Of a stretch of 64,000 nucleotides of DNA, positions 35,725-44,450 are shown piece after piece (the stretch's first letter is position 1; the number at the start of each line of letters is the position of its first letter). Location of the stretch: positions 1 through 64,000 of the forward strand of contig NZ_CYUD01000008.1 in the NCBI RefSeq assembly GCF_001458295.1, in the 5' to 3' direction. The notes below the pieces were generated by a model. That model ran no database searches. It was not told the DNA's origin and saw nothing but the letters and a program-made list of their open reading frames with translations. A program made the translations under genes and the position numbers. This DNA comes from Ruegeria denitrificans (GTDB taxonomy: Bacteria > Pseudomonadota > Alphaproteobacteria > Rhodobacterales > Rhodobacteraceae).

Positions 35725-36354
35725 TTAGGCCGGTCGGCGCAGCACGGCGGTCGCCACCCCCATTCCGATCAGAGTCAGCCCTCCGAACCGGGTCATCGCA
35801 GTGATAACGCCGGCGCGCCCGATCATCTGACGCAGGCGATCCGCCAGCAATGCATAGGCCAGCGCATTCAGCCAGGCCAGACCCACGAACGTGGCAATCA
35901 GGATTGCGAACTGTGGGCCTAACGGGTCTGCAGGGCGCAGGAATTGCGGCACGAAGGCAATGAAAAAGGCAATAGATTTCGGGTTCAGTGCGGTGACGGC
36001 AGCGGCGTGTCCAAAAACGCTGTGGGCGGTGACGTTGCGCCCTGTTTTCGGTGTCTCTAACCCGCCTGAGGGCGCGCTGCGCAGCAGCTTGATGCCCAGC
36101 CACACAAGATAGGCAGCCCCCACCCATTTCAGTATCGAAAACAGCGTGGCCGAGGCCAGTACCAGCGCTCCCAGCCCCAGCAGCGAGGCAGTCATTGCCA
36201 CCAGATCCCCCACGGCCACTCCGGTGGCCGATGCCACTGCGACGCTGCGCCCCTTGGACAGCGCATAGCTGAGCACCAGCAACACAGTAGGGCCGGGGAT
36301 CAGCAACAATGCGGTTGATGCGGCCACGAAGGCCAGCCAAAGTTCAAGAGACAT
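35725..36354 (-). CDS. LysE/RhtB-family amino acid exporter
   Basis: A 209-residue transporter with about six membrane helices. The family start LWLAFVAASTALLLIPGPTVLLVLSYALSKGRSVAVASATGVAVGDL contains the conserved PGP and the GxxxGD motif. Members export amino acids such as homoserine, threonine or lysine. The substrate cannot be assigned. It is convergent with the small RHH gene. Confidence 0.88.
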   Translation of the reverse strand: MSLELWLAFVAASTALLLIPGPTVLLVLSYALSKGRSVAVASATGVAVGDLVAMTASLLGLGALVLASATLFSILKWVGAAYLVWLGIKLLRSAPSGGLETPKTGRNVTAHSVFGHAAAVTALNPKSIAFFIAFVPQFLRPADPLGPQFAILIATFVGLAWLNALAYALLADRLRQMIGRAGVITAMTRFGGLTLIGMGVATAVLRRPA

Positions 36355-36406
36355 GGGGTTTCCTGTTCTGGTGTCGCCCTTACCAAGCCCCGGCGCGACG
36401 GTGAGG

Positions 36407-37423
36407 TCAAGCCTTTCGTGGTTCGGTCACGCGACGCATCAATGCCTCAAGTGGGCCGCGCTTGAACCGGCGGAACCATAGAAGGGCGAAAACCGAAGAC
36501 ACAGCACAGAACCCAAGCGCATAACCCACAATCTGCGGTGCACTGAGCGTTCCATTCAGCAATCCAAGCTCGTCCAGTATCCCCATCCCGATCAGGATAT
36601 GGCCCATGTATAAGGTCAGGCTCTGTCGCCCCGGTGCGGTCAGGGCAGGGCCAAGGCGCAGATTTTCGATCTTGGGCCACAGCTTCAACAACAGTCCGAT
36701 CACCACGCAGGCCGAGCCGGTTCCAGCCAGAATATAGAATGGTCCCGGCGGAATAGATGCGGTTCCCAGATAAGCCGCCAGTTCCGGATAAGATGCTAGC
36801 CTTTGTGGAAACAGGGCCAGTACGGCAGCGCCAAAACCCCACATAATTAAACGGTGCTGAATGCAGATTGTATCTAGCTCCGATCGCCCGATGGCCATGC
36901 CGATCAGCAGGAAGGCGGCCCAGGGCAACACCGGATGCCAGCCGTTGAACAGCGCGTTGCGCAGAAAGCCGGGCAGGGTCCAGAGGTCAGAGTAGCTGAG
37001 TGCGGTCCAGTCCCAGCCACGGTCATAGTCAAAGATCAGATTGGCCAGAATGGCCAGCGCAACAATTCCCAGCGCCCCCAGCCACAGCGTACGTTCCGAG
37101 GCCGTAAGAAACGCCGCCCCGACCACAAAATACAGCGCGTAGAAATGCAGAATATCGGCGTCAAACACGGTCGTATTGATCAGGCCAAGCCCAAACAGAA
37201 AGGCCGCGCGTCGCAACAACACACCCGCCGGGATATTCGAAAGCCCTATCCCGATCCCGGCCAGAACGACGAACAGCGCGGCGGCCCGCCCCTCCAGCGC
37301 GTCGACAAGGCCCGAAGCCCAGTCATGGCCCGGCGCTACCTGCGCAGCGATGCGGAAGTTCACCAGCACCATGCCGCAGAATGCTAGAAACCGGGCGGCG
37401 TCCAAAGCCTCGAGTCGTTTCAT
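36407..37423 (-). CDS. DUF418-like polytopic membrane protein
   Basis: A 338-residue protein with about nine hydrophobic helices and the N-terminus RLEALDAARFLAFCGMVLVNF, typical of YeiB/DUF418 and related acyltransferase-3-like membrane proteins. The region SLTLYMGHILIGMGILDELG near 268-287 fits the DUF418 C-terminal part. The function of this family is not established; acyl transfer or transport has been proposed. It follows a 227-base divergent gap shared with the hydrolase gene. Confidence 0.7.
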   Translation of the reverse strand: MKRLEALDAARFLAFCGMVLVNFRIAAQVAPGHDWASGLVDALEGRAAALFVVLAGIGIGLSNIPAGVLLRRAAFLFGLGLINTTVFDADILHFYALYFVVGAAFLTASERTLWLGALGIVALAILANLIFDYDRGWDWTALSYSDLWTLPGFLRNALFNGWHPVLPWAAFLLIGMAIGRSELDTICIQHRLIMWGFGAAVLALFPQRLASYPELAAYLGTASIPPGPFYILAGTGSACVVIGLLLKLWPKIENLRLGPALTAPGRQSLTLYMGHILIGMGILDELGLLNGTLSAPQIVGYALGFCAVSSVFALLWFRRFKRGPLEALMRRVTEPRKA

Positions 37424-37650
37424 GATTTTCCTTTGTTTTGGGGCTTACTGGTCTGTATTTGTGGCACAATTGCGGTCCTTGGTCTGGTCTCAGATAAACA
37501 ATTTGCGAGGACCAGCGAAGCCTGGCCACCCTCGTCGTTCACCTCATGACCGGTTTGCAGAAGTTAAAGATTGCGTTAAACCGTGTGCACTTTCCTTGAA
37601 ACACCGGTCAGTTCCTCCAACCTTGGGGTATCACAGGATCGGAGGCGAAG

Positions 37651-38514
37651 GTGACGCAGACACATCCCGACTATTCGAAAGTGTTCAAGGATATGTCCCG
37701 CTCGAATGACGGGCGATTGAAACGTGTGCTGATCCTGTTGATCCTGGTCAGCGTGGTGATTTACGCCGGGATCGTGGGGTACATGTACGTCAACCAAGAT
37801 AGTCTATTGTACAAACCGTCTGGAGAATTACCCGCCCCCAAAGAGGTCGGGCTGGCCGATGTCGATGTCATCTCTCTGCCCATGTCCGACGGGGTGATGC
37901 TGACAGCGTGGTCCGCACCCCCGGCTACCGAAGACGCGCCGACGGTTCTGTTCTTTCACGGTCAAAGTGGCAATCTGGGTGACCGGGCCGATCGGCTGCG
38001 GGAAATCCTGAACAGTGGCTTTGGCTTACTTGCGCCCAGCTATCGCGGTTTTCCGGGCAGTGAGGGCGAGCCTTCGGAATTGGCGCTGATCTCGGACGGA
38101 ATTCAGATGTTTGACCAACTGGACGCTGTGGGCACAGTCGTCGTTTTGCACGGCCAAAGCCTTGGAACCGGCGTGGCGGCTGCAGTCGCCAAAGAACGCC
38201 CGAATGCACAGTTGTTGGTGTTAGAGGCCCCCTTCACAGCGACAGTGGATGTCGCGGGCGAGCGGTATCCGTTTCTGCCGGTTTCGGCCTTGATGAAGGA
38301 TCAGTTCGCGACACGAGACTTTATCGCTGACGTTACCGTGCCAACGCTGATCTTCCACGGAACCGAGGATGAAACCGTCCCTATGCATCACAGTCAGGCA
38401 CTGGCGGCGATGTCAGGCGACACTGCCGAGCTTCACGTTATCCCCGACGGCACGCATAACGACCTGTGGTCCTATGGGCTGTGGGACGAAGTTCAGAGCA
38501 CCCTTGCGCAGTAG
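37651..38514 (+). CDS. Membrane-anchored alpha/beta hydrolase (BEM46/ABHD13-like)
   Basis: A 287-residue serine hydrolase. The GTG start at 37651 has a consensus GGAGG 6 bases upstream. An N-terminal membrane anchor (VLILLILVSVVIYAGIVGYMYV, 24-46) precedes the hydrolase fold. The nucleophile is probably the Ser in LHGQSLGTGVAAAVA near 168, with the oxyanion FFHGQSGN near 104, the acid in HGTEDETVP near 247 and the His in PDGTHNDLW near 270. Specificity is unknown. Confidence 0.82.
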   Translation: MTQTHPDYSKVFKDMSRSNDGRLKRVLILLILVSVVIYAGIVGYMYVNQDSLLYKPSGELPAPKEVGLADVDVISLPMSDGVMLTAWSAPPATEDAPTVLFFHGQSGNLGDRADRLREILNSGFGLLAPSYRGFPGSEGEPSELALISDGIQMFDQLDAVGTVVVLHGQSLGTGVAAAVAKERPNAQLLVLEAPFTATVDVAGERYPFLPVSALMKDQFATRDFIADVTVPTLIFHGTEDETVPMHHSQALAAMSGDTAELHVIPDGTHNDLWSYGLWDEVQSTLAQ

Positions 38515-38520
38515 CGCCGG

Positions 38521-39393
38521 TTAAAGAATCCGCCCAGCGACCGCATCCAGTTTGGCCAACAGCGCCGGATCGCGTTTTTCCGGCGCGGTCAGGATGGCAT
38601 ATTCCAAAGCCCGATCACAGCCATGCGGGCAGGGCGCGCGTTCAGCCCCCAGCAGATCAGGCAGGCCTTTGACCAGCGCCCGGCCTTTTTCTGCATTTCC
38701 AGTCAGGGTGGCGATGATGGCAGACACATCGACCTCTCCGTGATCGGGGTGCCAACTATCGTAATCTGTGACCATCGCGATAGAGGCATAGCAAAGCTCG
38801 GCCTCGCGGGCGAGTTTCGCCTCGGGCATGTTGGTCATGCCGATCACGTCACAGCCCCAATGCTCGCGGTACATCTTGGATTCAGCCAGAGAGGAAAACT
38901 GTGGCCCCTCCATGGCTAGATAGGTGCCACCGCGATGGATGGTGATGCCCGCGGCCTTGCCTGCGGTCTCACACGCGTCCGACAGTCGGGGGCAGGTCGG
39001 ATGGGCGACGCTGACATGGGCAACGCAGCCGGTGCCAAAAAAGCTTTTCTCGCGCGCAAAGGTTCGGTCAATAAATTGATCGACGATCACAAAATCCCCA
39101 GGTGCCATATGCTCGCGGAACGATCCACAGGCTGAAACCGAGATTACGTCCGTCACTCCCAACCGCTTCAGCGCGTCGATATTGGCGCGATAGGGCACTT
39201 CGGTCGGCGAATGCACATGGCCACGCCCGTGACGCGGCAGAAAAGCCATGCCGACACCGTTCAGAGAGCCAGTCAGAATCTGATCCGAGGGTGCCCCCCA
39301 CGGCGTTTCAACCGTTACCCATTCCGCATTTTCCAGCCCGTCGATATCGTAGATACCTGATCCACCGATGATGGCGATTTTCGTCTGGGTCAT
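38521..39393 (-). CDS. mtnP: S-methyl-5'-thioadenosine phosphorylase
   Basis: A 290-residue purine nucleoside phosphorylase-family enzyme from the ATG at 39393. Key regions are IAIIGGSGIYDIDGL at 6-20, PRHGRGHVHSPTEVPYRAN near 52-70, TYLAMEGPQFSS near 180, and GMTNMPEAKLAREAELCYASIAMVTDYDSWH near 200. It splits methylthioadenosine into adenine and methylthioribose-1-phosphate. The adenine feeds apt, encoded 3.2 kb away. It is convergent with the hydrolase gene. Confidence 0.93.
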   Translation of the reverse strand: MTQTKIAIIGGSGIYDIDGLENAEWVTVETPWGAPSDQILTGSLNGVGMAFLPRHGRGHVHSPTEVPYRANIDALKRLGVTDVISVSACGSFREHMAPGDFVIVDQFIDRTFAREKSFFGTGCVAHVSVAHPTCPRLSDACETAGKAAGITIHRGGTYLAMEGPQFSSLAESKMYREHWGCDVIGMTNMPEAKLAREAELCYASIAMVTDYDSWHPDHGEVDVSAIIATLTGNAEKGRALVKGLPDLLGAERAPCPHGCDRALEYAILTAPEKRDPALLAKLDAVAGRIL

Positions 39394-39489
39394 GGCTCTG
39401 CTCCGCTTGAAAAAATACCTTGCAAACTGTCTGAGGGGCGGCAGAGGATTTGGCAAGTGGGTTCAACGGTTTGTGTTGAACGACAGTTC

Positions 39490-39510
39490 GATATGCATTA
39501 GGCGCATATC
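39490..39510. promoter_or_regulatory. Inverted repeat in the mtnP/SulP divergent region
   Basis: GATATGC at 39490-39496 is the inverse of GCATATC at 39504-39510 with a 7-base spacer, in the 206-base gap between mtnP and the SulP gene. A shorter pair GTTCAA/TTGAAC flanks 39461-39481. Both are possible operators; no family is assigned. Confidence 0.35.
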
Positions 39511-39599
39511 TGGGTCCCACCTGGTGCAGTACCTCAGGCGGGGCTTGACCGCTACAAGGCCCCTTTCGCGCGAATAAACAATACCAACAGGATCGTTCC

Positions 39600-41234
39600 A
39601 TGCCCCGAGCCATGCTGGCAAGCTTTGCCAATCGTATAGCCAAACCCGATCTTCGTTGGGTGCCGGACGAAGGGCTGACCGTCTCGCGCCTGCGGATCGA
39701 GTTGCTGTCCGGTCTGACCGTGGCGCTGGCACTGGTGCCCGAAGCGGTGGCCTTTGCCTTTGTTGCCGGTGTGCATCCGTTGGTTGGTTTGTACGCGGCC
39801 TTTATGGTTGGTCTGATCACCGCGCTCATCGGTGGTCGTCCGGGCATGATTTCGGGCGCGACTGGGGCGCTGGCCGTTGTGATGGTGGCGCTGGTGGCCG
39901 AGCACGGGGTTGAATATCTGTTCGCGACCGTCGTGCTGATGGGAATTCTGCAAGTCATCGCCGGCGCGATGCATTGGGGCCGCTTTATCCGTCTGGTGCC
40001 ACATCCGGTGATGCTGGGCTTTGTGAACGGGCTAGCGATTGTGATCTTTCTGGCCCAGATGGGTCAGTTCAAAGTGCCGGGAACCATGGAAAATACCGGC
40101 CACGGTGTTGGCGGTGGCGAATGGCTTTCGGGTCTGCAGCTATACACTATGCTGGGACTGGTCGTGCTGACGATGGCGGTGATCTGGCTCATGCCGCGCA
40201 TCACGCGCATTATTCCCGCACCGCTGGCCGGGATTTTTGTCGTTGCTGCGTTGGTGATTGGCTTTGGGCTGGACGTCCCGCGCGTCGGTGATCTTGCGTC
40301 CATCGAAGGTGGTTTGCCGCCGTTCCACATCCCGATGGTACCGCTGAACTGGGAAACCTTTGAAATCATCCTGCCCTATGCCGTCATTCTGGCAGCCATC
40401 GGCCTGATCGAATCCCTGCTGACGCTGAACCTTGTGGGTGAAATCACCGGCAAGCGCGGCGGGGCCTCGCAGGAATGTATCGCGCAAGGCGTTGCCAATG
40501 TCGCTACGGGCTTCTTCGGTGGCATGGGCGGTTGCGCCATGATCGGTCAGTCGATGATCAACGTGAAATCCGGTGGCCGGACCCGTATCGCCGGGATCGC
40601 GGCGGCGCTGTTCCTGCTGGTATTCATCCTGTTCGCGTCCCCCCTGATCGAACAAATCCCGCTGGCGGCGTTGGTCGGGGTGATGTTCATGGTTGTGATC
40701 GGCACCTTTGCATGGAACTCGTTCAAGATCATGCGCAAGGTGCCGTTGATGGACGCCTTCGTCATTGTGCTGGTGACCGTCGTGACCGTGATGGAAGATC
40801 TGGCTGTGGCAGTTGTGGTCGGCGTCATCGTTTCGGCACTGGCCTATGCATGGAACAACGCCAAACGTATTCACGCGATCACTCGCGAGTCTGAAACCGA
40901 GAAGGGCGCAAAAGTCTACGAAATCCAGGGGCCTCTGTTCTTTGGTTCTTCCGAAGGGTTTGTCGAACTGTTTGATGTGCCGAATGATCCGGACACTGTA
41001 ATCGTGGACTTTAACGAAAGCCGGGTCGTGGACCAATCGGCACTGCAGGCCATTGAAAACATCGCTTCGAAATATGAGGCCGCAGGCAAACGTGTCATGC
41101 TGCGCCACCTCAGCCGCGATTGCCACAAGCTGCTGAACAAAGCAGGGCATCTGATGGTCGATAGCGACGATGACCCCGATTACCAGCTGGCTGTGGATTA
41201 TTCAGTTCGCACGGGTATTCTTGGCGGTCACTAG
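39600..41234 (+). CDS. SulP-family anion transporter with STAS domain
   Basis: A 544-residue transporter. The membrane part (residues ~30-420, about 11-13 helices) has the SLC26/SulP start LLSGLTVALALVPEAVAFAFVAG and the MSMTGATALV-type loop GRPGMISGATGALAVVMVALV. The C-terminal STAS domain (about 440-540) includes VIVDFNESRVVDQSALQAIENI. Family members import sulfate, bicarbonate or other anions; the substrate is unassigned. An extragenic repeat follows the stop. Confidence 0.9.
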   Translation: MPRAMLASFANRIAKPDLRWVPDEGLTVSRLRIELLSGLTVALALVPEAVAFAFVAGVHPLVGLYAAFMVGLITALIGGRPGMISGATGALAVVMVALVAEHGVEYLFATVVLMGILQVIAGAMHWGRFIRLVPHPVMLGFVNGLAIVIFLAQMGQFKVPGTMENTGHGVGGGEWLSGLQLYTMLGLVVLTMAVIWLMPRITRIIPAPLAGIFVVAALVIGFGLDVPRVGDLASIEGGLPPFHIPMVPLNWETFEIILPYAVILAAIGLIESLLTLNLVGEITGKRGGASQECIAQGVANVATGFFGGMGGCAMIGQSMINVKSGGRTRIAGIAAALFLLVFILFASPLIEQIPLAALVGVMFMVVIGTFAWNSFKIMRKVPLMDAFVIVLVTVVTVMEDLAVAVVVGVIVSALAYAWNNAKRIHAITRESETEKGAKVYEIQGPLFFGSSEGFVELFDVPNDPDTVIVDFNESRVVDQSALQAIENIASKYEAAGKRVMLRHLSRDCHKLLNKAGHLMVDSDDDPDYQLAVDYSVRTGILGGH

Positions 41235-41241
41235 CATTTCG

Positions 41242-41308
41242 CGAGGCTCTGCCTCGTGCCCCGGATTATTTGCGGCCAGATGAATATAGGCCCCCTGCTT
41301 CATCTGGC
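41242..41308 (+). repeat. Extragenic hairpin repeat, copy B
   Basis: CGAGGC-TCT-GCCTCG (41242-41256) is followed by CCCCGGATTATTT...GCCAGATGAA (41259-41284) and then an inverse TTCATCTGGC (41299-41308), giving a 10-bp stem with a 14-base loop. It shares its two modules with 32309-32368. It may also end the SulP transcript. Confidence 0.55.
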
Positions 41309-41365
41309 TGAAAATTTCGTGGGGAGACGCCCAATGGGCGGCGGGGGTAGTGTCCTCAACACTTC

Positions 41366-41971
41366 CTAGTCGTCTGGACGACTAAGCGAAAACAACTCAG
41401 TGACGACTGAATAATCCCGGTATCCAAGCCGGGCGAGCGGGTTGAAGGTTGTCACGTCAAAAATGCCATCCTTCAGGCAATCATCTCGCAGGTGAACACC
41501 GGTGACCTCGCCAAATACGACCCGATTGGCTTCGCCCGGCAAAGTGACAATCTTGGTCAGTTTGCATTCCAGTGACGCCGGGGCGCCTTCGACCCGCGCG
41601 CAAGAAATGGTTTCGCATTCAACTGATGTCAGACCGGCATGTTCGAACTCGTCGTGATGTTTGGGCAAGCCCGCTGAACTGGCATTCATCGCGTCGCGGT
41701 GTGCATGAGCGACCACGTTCACGCAAAACACGCCAGTCGCTTCGATGTTCGCGACGCTGTCCTTGCCACCGTCTTGATCGTGCTTGGTGCCCGTTGACGC
41801 GAACATTACCTGCGGCGGCGTGTAGGCGACCCCATTGAAGAATGAATAAGGTGCCAGGTTGTTGATCCCATCCAGGCCGCGGCTGGAAATCCAGCCGATC
41901 GGGCGGGGGGTGATGACGGCATTGAACGGGTTGTGCGGCAGACCGTGGCCGTCTTCGGGTCGATAGAACAT
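41366..41971 (-). CDS. Flavin reductase-like FMN-binding protein
   Basis: A 201-residue protein from the ATG at 41971. The flavin-binding split-barrel is indicated by NPFNAVITPRPIGWISSRG near 14-32, APYSFFNGVAYTPPQVMFASTG near 42-63, and the KDSVANIEATGVFCVNVVAHAHRDAMNASSAGLP region near 72-105. Members reduce flavin with NAD(P)H or serve as flavoprotein oxidoreductases. It is divergent from the GNAT gene with about 70 bases between. Confidence 0.85.
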   Translation of the reverse strand: MFYRPEDGHGLPHNPFNAVITPRPIGWISSRGLDGINNLAPYSFFNGVAYTPPQVMFASTGTKHDQDGGKDSVANIEATGVFCVNVVAHAHRDAMNASSAGLPKHHDEFEHAGLTSVECETISCARVEGAPASLECKLTKIVTLPGEANRVVFGEVTGVHLRDDCLKDGIFDVTTFNPLARLGYRDYSVVTELFSLSRPDD

Positions 41972-42043
41972 CTTTACTCCAAGCGTTTGCCCAAGGCGTA
42001 CCGAAGTGCTAGGGCGAATTCCAGCAAGGAAAAGAGGGCCGGG

Positions 42044-42538
42044 GTGCAGCAGTTCGGGATCAGGCCGGAAGAGCCGGATGATTGGTGGGAGGTCGAAGCC
42101 CTCTATGACCTGTGCTTTGCGCCCGGGCGCGAGGCGCTGTCTTCCTATCGTCTGCGCGATGATGTGCCGCCGGTTTCGGGCTTGTCTCTGGTTGCGCGTG
42201 ACGGGCAAGGCATTCTGGCTGGGGCTATTCGGTTCTGGCCGGTGCATGTGGGTGATCACGATGCCCTGTTGTTGGGGCCGGTGGCCGTACACCCAACCCA
42301 CCAGGGCGAAGGGTTGGGAGGATTTTTGATCCACGAAGGTATCGAGGCCGGTCGGGCAATGGGGTGGGATCGCGTTATGCTGGTTGGTGACGCACCCTAT
42401 TATGCCCGCTTCGGATTTTCCCGCCTGAGCGGGGTAGAAATGCCGCCTCCGACCAACCCAGACCGCGTTTTGGGGCTAGAAATATCCCCGGGAGTCTGGG
42501 ACGGGGTCAGCGGTCTTGTCACTAGATGGACCCGCTGA
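42044..42538 (+). CDS. GNAT N-acetyltransferase (YhbS-like)
   Basis: A 164-residue acetyltransferase from the GTG at 42044, preceded by AAGAGGG; the longer frame would overlap the divergent reductase gene. The core is GILAGAIRFWPV, then LLLGPVAVHPTHQGEGLGGFLIHEGIEAGRAMGWDRVMLVGD, with the acetyl-CoA loop in HQGEGLGG, and YYARFGFSR near 125. The pattern matches the YhbS/predicted N-acetyltransferase group. Substrate unknown. Confidence 0.82.
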   Translation: MQQFGIRPEEPDDWWEVEALYDLCFAPGREALSSYRLRDDVPPVSGLSLVARDGQGILAGAIRFWPVHVGDHDALLLGPVAVHPTHQGEGLGGFLIHEGIEAGRAMGWDRVMLVGDAPYYARFGFSRLSGVEMPPPTNPDRVLGLEISPGVWDGVSGLVTRWTR

Positions 42539-42591
42539 GCTATTGAAACCTCGGCGCTAAACCCCGATGTCTTAGAGGCAGGAGGGTATTT

Positions 42592-43335
42592 ATGCAGGAT
42601 GTGGTTCTTGTTGAAAAACTGGATGCCGAAGCGGAACTGGACCGATTGGCCGGGTTTTATCGGACCGCAGGTGGGCCGGGCGTCAAACTGCTAAATAGTC
42701 TCGGCGGTTCGGCGGAATCCTTGCTGGAGCAATTGCCCGAACCGATCCGGCAGGGCCTGACAGGGGCCACGGAACAGGCCCTGTGGCTGGCAATGCACGC
42801 CGCCGAAGGATCGCGGCGCGCGGTGCCGGATCAACGCCCATGGGTCAATACCGCGGTGACCACGGCCATGGGAGCTGCCGGAGGGCTGGGCGGTATGTCC
42901 ACCGCCTTGATGGAATTGCCTGCGACCACCGCGATGTTGCTGCGCGCCATACAGGGGGCGGCTGCGCGTGAAGGGTTTGATCCGTCAGAAGATGGCGTGA
43001 AATTCGATTGTGTCCGCGTCCTGTCCGCCGCAGGGCCATTGTCCAATGACGATGGCGCGGATCTGGGGTTCTTCTCGGTAAGGCTGACCCTGACGGGGCC
43101 TGCCATGCAGAAGCTGATCGCAGCTGTTGCCCCGCGGCTGTCGGTTGTGCTGGGGCAGAAGCTGGCTGCGCAATCGGTGCCCGTATTGGGGGCCATTGCC
43201 GGAGGCGGCACCAACTATGTCTACACGCGGTATTACCAGCAGATCGCCCGCGTTCATTTCGGTCTGCGCCGTTTGGCGGTCGATGCCGATATTCCCCACG
43301 ATGAACTGGTGCGCAAACTTGCCGCCCGAATGTGA
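42592..43335 (+). CDS. EcsC-family protein
   Basis: A 247-residue protein with strong SD GGCAGGAGGG. A glycine/alanine-rich central part (VTTAMGAAGGLGGMSTALMELPATTAMLLRAIQGAA) and the C-terminal GQKLAAQSVPVLGAIAGGGTNYVYTRYYQQIARVHFGLRRL are typical of EcsC, which is named for an ABC transporter operon partner in Bacillus. No ABC genes are nearby. The biochemical role is unknown. Confidence 0.82.
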   Translation: MQDVVLVEKLDAEAELDRLAGFYRTAGGPGVKLLNSLGGSAESLLEQLPEPIRQGLTGATEQALWLAMHAAEGSRRAVPDQRPWVNTAVTTAMGAAGGLGGMSTALMELPATTAMLLRAIQGAAAREGFDPSEDGVKFDCVRVLSAAGPLSNDDGADLGFFSVRLTLTGPAMQKLIAAVAPRLSVVLGQKLAAQSVPVLGAIAGGGTNYVYTRYYQQIARVHFGLRRLAVDADIPHDELVRKLAARM

Positions 43336-43454
43336 TCCCTTTTCATATGCTTGGTGAAAATCGCCTCATATGGTATTGAAGTTCTGAGGGTCCGCCAAAC
43401 AAACGAAAACAACGCGGGCAAACGGGCAATATATCATATGAAAGGCGGCTCAGC

Positions 43455-43940
43455 GTGATTGACGCAAGGCTATCGCCGCATGTTTCCGACAATACCCGAC
43501 ATCTGCCGGTGCTGCAGCAATGTGCTGCATTATGCTACCGCGTCGTGCAGGGGCAGCCTGAGGTATTGTTAATCACAACACGCAAATCGCGCCGTTGGAT
43601 CATCCCCAAAGGGTGGCTGATTGACGGGCTCACGGCGTCTCAGGCCGCGCGGCAGGAAGCGTGGGAAGAGGCCGGCATTCGAGGCGATTGCGAACCGCAG
43701 GCGATGGGTCAGTTTCGCTATCGCAAGCGCCATCAAAAAAAGGGCCCTGTTTTGTGCGTCGTGGATGTTTTCCCGCTTTTGGTAACGTCGGTCGCGGCGC
43801 GTTTTCCTGAAATCAAACAGCGACAGAGAAAGTGGTTTGCGCCAGAAAAAGCCGCTTTTCTGGTCAATTTCCCTGAACTTGCGCTAATGTTTCAAAAACT
43901 TGAGCCGATTGGGTGCCAAGATGCCTCTGGCAGGGCTTGA
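43455..43940 (+). CDS. NUDIX hydrolase
   Basis: A 161-residue protein from a GTG start. The Nudix box region GWLIDGLTASQAARQEAWEEAG at 52-73 keeps the catalytic EE pair but has Leu where the first Glu of GX5E normally stands and Gln for the Arg of RE. The context PEVLLITTRKSRRWIIPKGW is like diphosphoinositol-polyphosphate-type phosphohydrolases, and a similar form is common in alphaproteobacteria. Substrate unassigned. Confidence 0.82.
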   Translation: MIDARLSPHVSDNTRHLPVLQQCAALCYRVVQGQPEVLLITTRKSRRWIIPKGWLIDGLTASQAARQEAWEEAGIRGDCEPQAMGQFRYRKRHQKKGPVLCVVDVFPLLVTSVAARFPEIKQRQRKWFAPEKAAFLVNFPELALMFQKLEPIGCQDASGRA

Positions 43941-43991
43941 TATTGCCATGTCTCTGGGTAATCAATTCGGCAACCGACATTTGGACGGATC

Positions 43992-44447
43992 ATGATTCAA
44001 TACGCATTGAAATGCAGCAACGGCCATACATTTGACAGTTGGTTTCAATCGGCCGCCGCTTACGACAAACTGGCATCCGCGGGCATGGTGACATGCGCGG
44101 TGTGCGGGTGTTCAGATGTCGAAAAGGCTATCATGACACCGCGCGTCCGACCGGCTCGCGATGCTGTCAAAAAGGCTACGGCCCCGATGCCAGAGGCAGA
44201 AACGATAGACGTGGCCGCCCCCGCACCTGACGTCGAAAAAGTGCTGGCCGAGCTGCGCCGCAAGGTCGAAGAAAACTCGGATTACGTCGGCAAAGAATTC
44301 GCCAGCGAGGCGCGCAAGATTCATCTGGGCGATGCACCCGAGCGTGCGATCTATGGCGAGGCCAAGCCGGAAGAGGCCCAGGCCCTGATCGACGATGGGG
44401 TGCCGGTGGCGCCTTTGCCTTTCCTTCCCAGCAGAAAGACGAACTAA
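43992..44447 (+). CDS. DUF1178 family protein
   Basis: A 151-residue protein whose N-terminus MIQYALKCSNGHTFDSWFQSAAAYDKL and CAVCGCSDVEKAIMTPRV form a zinc-ribbon-like module (Cys 8, 36, 39 region). A conserved C-terminal region (EEAQALIDDGVPVAPLPF) is typical. The function of the family is unknown. It lies between the NUDIX and SDR genes, 3 bases from the latter, likely in one transcript. Confidence 0.85.
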   Translation: MIQYALKCSNGHTFDSWFQSAAAYDKLASAGMVTCAVCGCSDVEKAIMTPRVRPARDAVKKATAPMPEAETIDVAAPAPDVEKVLAELRRKVEENSDYVGKEFASEARKIHLGDAPERAIYGEAKPEEAQALIDDGVPVAPLPFLPSRKTN

Positions 44448-44450
44448 GCC

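Noticed and set aside
37561..37577. CtrA-like TTAA...TTAA pair near 37563 upstream of the hydrolase gene
   Set aside because: The spacer is 8 bases rather than 7, so it does not fit the CtrA consensus.
40140..41150. 336-codon open frame antisense to the SulP transporter gene
   Set aside because: Asp/His/Gln-rich product typical of the reverse of a membrane protein gene; no start signal.
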